64,000 nt of DNA, from positions 1 to 64,000 of the forward strand of contig NW_019775787.1 in the NCBI RefSeq assembly GCF_001039355.2, read 5' to 3'. The position numbers and the translations under genes are program-made. The stretch comes from Lingula anatina (lineage: Eukaryota > Brachiopoda > Lingulata > Lingulida > Lingulidae). A model generated the notes under the pieces. The model did no database searches. It saw nothing but the letters and a program-made list of their open reading frames with translations, and was not told the origin of the DNA. Each line of letters starts with the position of its first letter. The stretch's first letter is position 1. Below are positions 57,761 to 64,000 of this stretch, in pieces.

Positions 57761-57970
57761 CGAGTTGACAACTCGAGTGTTTGAAGCGGAGTGCTACGGT
57801 TTGAAGGACACCAGTCAAAACGACGGTTATCTCCGAACTAACGACATCGAGATTTCGACTTCCCTGGCTACAACAAACGCCACTGTACATCTCAGTTGTC
57901 AAGTTCCGAATACCAGTAATTCTTTGGAAGGAAGCTGCGCTGATCGGACCAAATCTTTTTATTAATCAAG
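57721..57970 (+). other. Candidate 5' UTR exon of unknown-family gene 2
   Basis: A stretch of more balanced base composition ends at the strong donor TCAAG|gtaagc (57970/57971). It contains no ATG-initiated frame compatible with the next exon, and its open frame stops at 57963-57965. Spliced to the acceptor at 61513 it would supply untranslated leader. The left limit is not known. Confidence 0.4.
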
Positions 57971-60328
57971 GTAAGCATTTAATTGAGTAAATACAGCATA
58001 TTTCATAAGGGTAGTGCAGCGGTCCAGCGTCCAGTTTCACTTATACATGTAATTTTCATTTAGAAGTACGTACAGCATTCTGACATTCGTTCTCTGATGA
58101 ATATTCTGTATTTTGGCGTCTTATTTTTACGAAGTACAATATAAATAGTTCACTGCTCAACATTTAACCGTTTTCTCGGCTGTAATTTATTTCCCCCGTA
58201 TCACCCCTGTACGAACACTTAACACTTAGGGAGGCTATTACGTTATCGATAAGAAAGCTTTCCGTTCTCTAACAGCTAATTAAATCCCCAAACTTTCTCG
58301 ATCAAGGCGAGGAGACCAAGCCACACAGTGCCTACCCGGTTAAGAGGGGTCCAAAATACACTGTATGATGTAAGGGACGTTAATTTATACTTTTAAAACA
58401 AAGGTGTTTCTGTCCAATTGTTTTTTGACGAGATATTGTGAACCCTCCATAGTAAACACTAGCTAATTGCTCTGACTTTAGAACACTTAAACAAACTGTT
58501 TTTCTGCAAGGTAATATTTTTTGCTTGTAGCAAGAAACCAAAACTAATCTCTCAACCTAAACAGTTTATTCTGATTACAACAACATTTAAACAAGTCATA
58601 TTGCACTTGCGTCAGCGAGTTTAATTTTTGATAAAAATACTCAAGTTTCTGGCAATCAGTTGGCGTCACTGACCGTTAAATGTCAGTTAAAACTGTATTT
58701 CGTATTCTTTTAATTGCAATTAATTAGCATCAATATAAACTGCGCATATCAGTTCAACTGCACATCTGTGGCTGCAAGGTGATGGCTATATAACTCTATA
58801 TATATTAAATGCACAGAATACTGCTAGGCTGTCAGCGTACATGTATTACATGTATTTCTTCAAAAGGCAAAATTATGTGTTTATTTCAAAAGGCGAAAAG
58901 ACGGTTTCGCCCCCGTCCCAGTATTGGGCAGCTTTTACTGAAAGAAAAGTCATCATACATGTATAAACTGGAGATGTAAAATAACACCTGAAATAAAACT
59001 ATACTCATCGTTGAGATCTAAGAAGGATGAAAACCAGACACCTAACAACACTGACTGCATTGCGTGAGACGTTAGCCTAGTTTGATGATAGAGGAGGATG
59101 GGTGGGGTGGGGGGTGGGGGTGGGGGGCTGTGAAAGGGTTGGAATATTTTCACACCGCCCTCCGTTTTGTGTCTGGATTTTAATCGTTCGTGGTAATTTT
59201 CTCTATGAATTAAAGTAAGGTCTTCAAGTAAAAGCGATCTCACAATTCTAATTCTAACTCCGTGCTTGCATCCCAATTCTTTGCCTTTAAACGGACATAT
59301 CATTTTTAGTACCCATAATTTTGGGGAAAAATGAGTTTTTTTTCAAAAGTGGATATATCCTAAGAACAGTGTCCCTAAATTTCCTCAGCTTGAAATTTCA
59401 CATTATGAATGTTTAGTAGGCAATGGCACTGTTTTCTGTTTTAATCAGTGTAGAAACGAACCCAGTGTGAGTTCAGTTTACCCAGTGGAGTGTATGCAAA
59501 CCCAAATTAGTAGAAAATAGCCGCCGTAAATAAATGTTCGTATAAGCCGTGACTTTGAATAGCGAACAGTTTTAATGTCATTGGCTCACAACTAACTAAC
59601 TTCAACCATGTCCTTAGCGCTCGTGACTGCATGTAATGATCTAAAGTCTGTACAATATTACCCCGGGGGCGTCAATTAAATGTGAAACAATAACAAATCA
59701 ACGCTCTTGAACCCTGCAGCTGCTAAATTGAAGTCTTTTTCTTTTCAATAAAAATTTACAGAACAAACCACTGGGTTTGTGGGTTGCTTTCTATTGTTTG
59801 TTTGAAAAATATAACTTAGATCTAAGAGGGGTGTCAAGACTGCAGCTAACGCTCTATCTAAATTTCATGTTTTTTTTCTTAATGTTACAGCGGTGAAAAA
59901 AAGCTACAACTTATTCCGACATTCACTCATGTTTTGTCACGTACAGTATAGTATTAACTGGGACTATTCCGATAAAGTTCAAAACAGCATTTTTCTACTT
60001 TCTGAAGTTAACCTTACATCGGTTTTGTGAAAACTGGCCTGGTTGCGATTTGACATTTGAAACCAGAATAGAAAGATTTGAACTTTCTGCGCCACGTCAA
60101 AACCCCCCACTGAGAAATAAATGCTAACAAGGTGTTATTTTCTTCGTATTTAACACCAAAACATTCATTATCAACGGTCAATTTGATAAAAGGAATGTAC
60201 TTTGAATCAATCTATAATCGTAAAGGCAAAACTAAAAGGGAATACCGTGTTTGTGAGGTTTTACTAGAAAATAACTTTGAATGGTCTGGAACCATTAAAT
60301 ATTTTATTCCCCCCCCCCCCCGCCAAAT

Positions 60329-60331
<3 letters not shown>

Positions 60332-60368
<37 letters not shown>
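60332..60368. repeat. (CA)n microsatellite
   Basis: About 18 CA copies, preceded by a C-rich tract (60309-60321). Confidence 0.95.
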
Positions 60369-60374
<6 letters not shown>

Positions 60375-61247
60375 GTAAGTAACAATTTATGCAATCTTTA
60401 CCGTGACTTCTCCCCTATCTGTATAAATTTCTGGAAAAAGAGCTAATCCGTGGAGTTTGGCCTCCAGTTTGAGAGGACAACTTTTATTGAAAGAGTTAGT
60501 ATCAATTTTTTGGCACTCATGGTTAGATATAATGCAAGCGTATAGATTTAAAAAAACTTGATTTGAAATCTGTCATAAAATAGTTTTGCTGGTTCAAAGA
60601 AAGGATCATATTTGATTGATGAGGACATTGCATCACACCTGTAAAGTCAAAGTTTATGCTCCTATTCAGCACATATAGACCATCATAGCTCATTATATAG
60701 GCATTAATTTCAGATTAAGTACCCCCTGACAATGTGGTTTGAGGTTGCATTACTCTCGAAGTGGATAAAAGACAGACGGCGTTCCCGTATATTAGTTCTG
60801 CCAATATCAATACTTGTTCACTTGTACTGTTGCACCTCCTTCACATCATGTGCCGCACACCTGTTTTACATTAAACAACCTTTGAGTTTGTTTGCACAAC
60901 CTGCCAAAAGTGTCTCCAACGACGTGACAAAACTGATTTTACCTTAAGTTCATCTTTAAAGATACAATATACCCGGTATATTTAAGACGGTAGTGTGTAC
61001 TGCATGCAAACGAAGCATGTACAGTAGTACGGTAATTACCCATTAAATTCGAAACTTCTGAAAATTGAGTCGACTTTCTGACGGAAATGAGTATCTGAAA
61101 CGATAATTCTCTAAAACACAAAAACACCAGAAAAAGTAATTATAAAGTATTGGAGAATTTCAAGAAATTCCTGTAACTGCATGCGACACCATGACAGTCA
61201 CTGTTCTGCTATCTGTGTAAGATATAGGTTCACCCTTCATAAAAGAT

Positions 61248-61358
61248 TATGACGTCAGCCTTGGATCAGGTCCCATCAAATTTAATGTGACCACACAGTG
61301 TACTGTTATGACGTCAGCCTTGGACCACGTTCCATCAAATTTAATGTGACCACACACT
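61248..61358. promoter_or_regulatory. Two tandem 59-bp repeats, each with a perfect CRE
   Basis: TATGACGTCAGCCTTGGA begins each unit; the palindrome TGACGTCA lies at 61250-61257 and 61309-61316. CATCAAATTTAATGTGACCA follows in both units. They lie about 200-280 bp upstream of the coding exon of unknown-family gene 2, so they could be an internal promoter or enhancer responsive to CREB/ATF factors. Confidence 0.5.
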
Positions 61359-61513
61359 ACACTTGTTAAAAACTTGCTAGTTACATCATTTGCTGCCTAC
61401 ACATTTTCTAAGACAAAAAGTAACTTGCAATTAATTCTACTGTAAAGTTTGCTTTTGAAAAATTATTTTTATTATTACTATTTATATTTATTATATTTAT
61501 TTTATAATTATAG

Positions 61514-62986
61514 ACGTGAAACATCATGACGGAGCATAGTGTCACCTCTGAAGAACGCCTAAAAAATTTAGAAAGAAAAAATCACCAATTACAATCAAAG
61601 CTGGATAGCCTCTCAGAATGGGCTAACCATATAGGATCGACCATTTCGCAGGGAAATGTGGATAAAAAGGTGGAGGAATTAGCGGAGACGTATAAAACTC
61701 TTGCTGCTAGTGATGCTAAAAGACAAGCACAGCCTTCAGCCGGTACAGGCAGTGGCTCTCCGAAAATGAAAAGCAAACAAACACAAGATCCAAGATGGCG
61801 GCGTTTCCATTCTGCAAGCGCGTCCCCGAATCCCGAAAAATCATCTACAAATGAACAAAGTTCCACTGTACTTTCTGAACAAAAAAACGTAATTTCAACA
61901 TCAGGATCAACGTCAGATTTGAAGGATGAAAATCCACAAAAAATACCAGATGTGACGTCACAAGAGACTCAGCCTCAGGGTCCACGTCAAGACAGCCCAC
62001 AAACCTCGCGTAAGATTGAGACATCTCCGCGTCAAGGCCGTGTGGAACCCAAGAAACAATGTTCCGTGGAAATAATCGTTACAGATTTGACAACTGCGAC
62101 ACCTATAGGCCATACTCGCAACGGCGGTGTAGAAATTAGAAACGACGAAGGGCAAATGCGTGTAGGCCTACCGGTAAGATCACGACCACGCAGCAATTCC
62201 TTTGATGTGGGAGCAGATATGAGACGGCTGCAGCGATATAAAGCACAGGAAGCAAAAATGGCCGAGGGCACAAAATTGCCCAAATTACAACCTGTTCGTT
62301 CTGCATATTCTGAAGGGTCTGAATCGCTTTTGCATCCCGAATGGTCCAAGCATTCCTCCATGGCAAGCTCAGATACTAGCTATCTTCATGGTGCTACCCA
62401 GAGAAGACGGGCAAGTTCGTTCGGCGGTATCGAGGTGACAAAGTCGCCAGATGCCTTACGTCGCCGACGGCCAGCGTCTGCGTCTGTGTCTGCCAGGCAG
62501 CTGGAAGCGATTGAGGCTCTTGGGGAAACGAAACTGGAACAGATTCGTCCCCACCGAAAATACGGTGCCAGTCAAGCAGGTGCCATTCCATCTCATCTCC
62601 ACCCTGAGTTCTTTCATCTTTACTTTCGCGATAATGCACATGGCTGTAGAGACAAAACCAACGACAGTCACTTTGTTAGGCAACGTTCTCATTCAATGGG
62701 TGCTTACGACGCAAAAAATTACAGACGGACACATCTGCAAAGAAGCAGGGTCGAGATGGACCCAGATCATCATGGCGTGACGTCAGAATCAGCGCCACCT
62801 ATACCTGAGTGCAGAATTATGTCGTCACTTCGTCCTTCTACAGCGGCCAACACGTTTGAGATACAGACGGGAGAACACGGCCTTGCGTCATGGTGTGGAC
62901 TGAGTAAGAAAACACTGGGACGAATACAGGCACGGCACCATAAGAGCATGGACGCCATACCAAATGATACGCACTCACACAAATGA
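61514..62986 (+). CDS. Unknown-family protein 2: basic, Ser-rich, coiled coil (coding from ATG 61526)
   Basis: Exon begins after ataattatag; ATG 61526, 486 residues, stop 62984-62986, coding part in one exon. Tandem paralog of the gene at 54538, in the same orientation about 7 kb away. Shared blocks in the same order: coiled coil RLKNLERKNHQLQSKLDSL (11-29), VDKKVEELAETYKTL (45-59), DPRWRRFHSASASP (88-101), VEIIVTDL (181-188), PRSNSFDVGADMRRLQ (221-236), HLHPEFFHLYF (357-367), and PECRIMSSLRPSTAANTFEI then HGLASWCGLSKKTLGRIQ (427-468). It has extra insertions, including a second LHPEW stretch (269-273) and Arg-rich segments (RRRAS, LRRRRPAS). No signal peptide, membrane span or known domain seen. 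Probably a cytosolic or nuclear scaffold regulated by phosphorylation; this is inference only. Confidence 0.87.
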
Positions 62987-64000
62987 AATGTTTTTGCTTT
63001 GGGAAGTGAGTGTTGTTTTCAAAATCAGTGCTGGTAGAGCTTGAAAACGGCAACCGAACACCAAATTATACAGTTTTGTGATCTTTTCAAACTCGTCATC
63101 GTCATAAAAAGATTGGCATTTTGCGTTGCTTTAATTTGGATTTCAGAACAGGTAATTTTACTTTCACCCTGTATAATGATAAAACTAAAAAAAATCCATG
63201 TTTCTCTTCCCTTTTTGATGTGAAACAGTTCTCTGGAACAGGTTTACGATCAAGCTGCGAACCACAAAGTGGAGATTCAAGATTCATATTTCAGTGACTG
63301 ATAGAAAAGTCTACTCTAAAGCAATTTCAGTTAATGTTGAGACGCATGAAAACCAATATCAAAAGTTGGTTGTGGCTTTATTTTGAGATCTTAGTTCAAA
63401 AATTGTCAATCCACTCTGATTCAGGGTAAATCAAAAATGTTCCATTTAAACACGGCAGCTGTCGGTCTAGAGAGATAAGACAGTTCTCACTTTTAGAAAA
63501 ATAATCATGTTTGAGTACCTCAAATAAGTATGCTGCTGAAACGAGCTAGTGCCTGAATGAAACGTAACCCTGGGCAGGTTTGAGTTAATTTTTCCAGCAA
63601 ATTGACACACTTTGACATCGGACATTTCAAACTATATTTAACCTGAGAGATGAAGTAGAAATGAAGCCTCCTCGAAAATAATAAAATAAAATAAAAAACA
63701 AACAAACATACCTTTGTGTAATGTACTGAATACATCTGTATATCTTTTATTTATAAGAAATAATTATGATAATTCATAATTTTCTACCGGGTGGGATGGG
63801 TATGAGAACATACTGTAACAATCTGTGTTTCATTGGATTCTTTGTTATTTTTTTGACAAATCCAATGAAACACAACATACACCGACTTATGACTGAATTA
63901 TATGTATGTCTCCTAGTGAATGACAGTGGGTGCGTTTTACTTTGTTTCCTCCTATCATTTGCTGATAACACACAGTCGATACTAAACCAATCATCTTGCT
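62987..64000. other. 3' flank of unknown-family gene 2
   Basis: No further gene seen. AATAAAATAAAATAAAA at about 63678-63694, roughly 690 bp after the stop codon, is the best polyadenylation signal candidate. Confidence 0.5.

Larger units (their letters stand above)
57971..61513. other. Putative first intron of unknown-family gene 2
   Basis: AT-rich. Contains G/C-rich simple tracts near 59098-59127, a poly-C tract and (CA)n at 60309-60368, and a pair of CRE-bearing repeats at 61248-61358. No gene recognised. Confidence 0.5.

Noticed and set aside
57765-57965. 66-codon frame before the donor at 57971
   Set aside because: It begins with TTG, not ATG, and stops before the donor. Better read as untranslated leader.

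Overview
The window is animal nuclear DNA: AT-rich, with multi-exon genes, GT-AG introns, many microsatellites, small inverted-repeat transposons and a TAGGCCTA-type palindrome scattered through non-coding parts. Gene content and texture suggest a marine invertebrate deuterostome, perhaps an echinoderm. That is inference; no sequence here names the species. The scaffold has one 796-base N gap (18294-19089) and four single-N positions (12832, 32767, 48415, 51488).

Layout. (1) 0.2-6.6 kb: two tandem two-exon genes for Shaw/Kv3-like potassium channel subunits, which share promoter, intron position and 3' flank. (2) 9.7-17.9 kb, minus strand: a complete 13-exon ALG8, the ER glucosyltransferase that adds the second glucose to the dolichol-linked N-glycan precursor; the deduced protein is 525 residues. 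Its first two exons reappear at 19.1-19.9 kb beyond the N gap, almost certainly a false duplication. (3) 20-28 kb: no gene recognised, mostly repeats. (4) 28.7-41.8 kb: a tail-to-tail pair of membrane-anchored GH13 proteins of the SLC3A (rBAT/4F2hc)/maltase type. The plus-strand gene keeps the three GH13 catalytic residues and has two alternative first exons. The minus-strand gene has lost all three. (5) 42-54.5 kb: transposon debris, then a 1.7-3.1 kb segment written two or three times across single-N joins, probably overlapping contigs that were not merged. (6) 54.5-63 kb: two tandem paralogs of a basic, serine-rich, mostly disordered protein family that I do not recognise. They share at least six conserved blocks in the same order.

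The genes do not form one pathway. The repeated theme is local gene duplication followed by divergence: channel pair with weakened voltage-sensor and gate motifs, enzyme/pseudoenzyme pair, and the unknown-family pair. The strongest candidate for something undescribed is the family in (6), followed by the anchored GH13 pair, which lacks the cysteine that normally links such heavy chains to amino-acid transporters.
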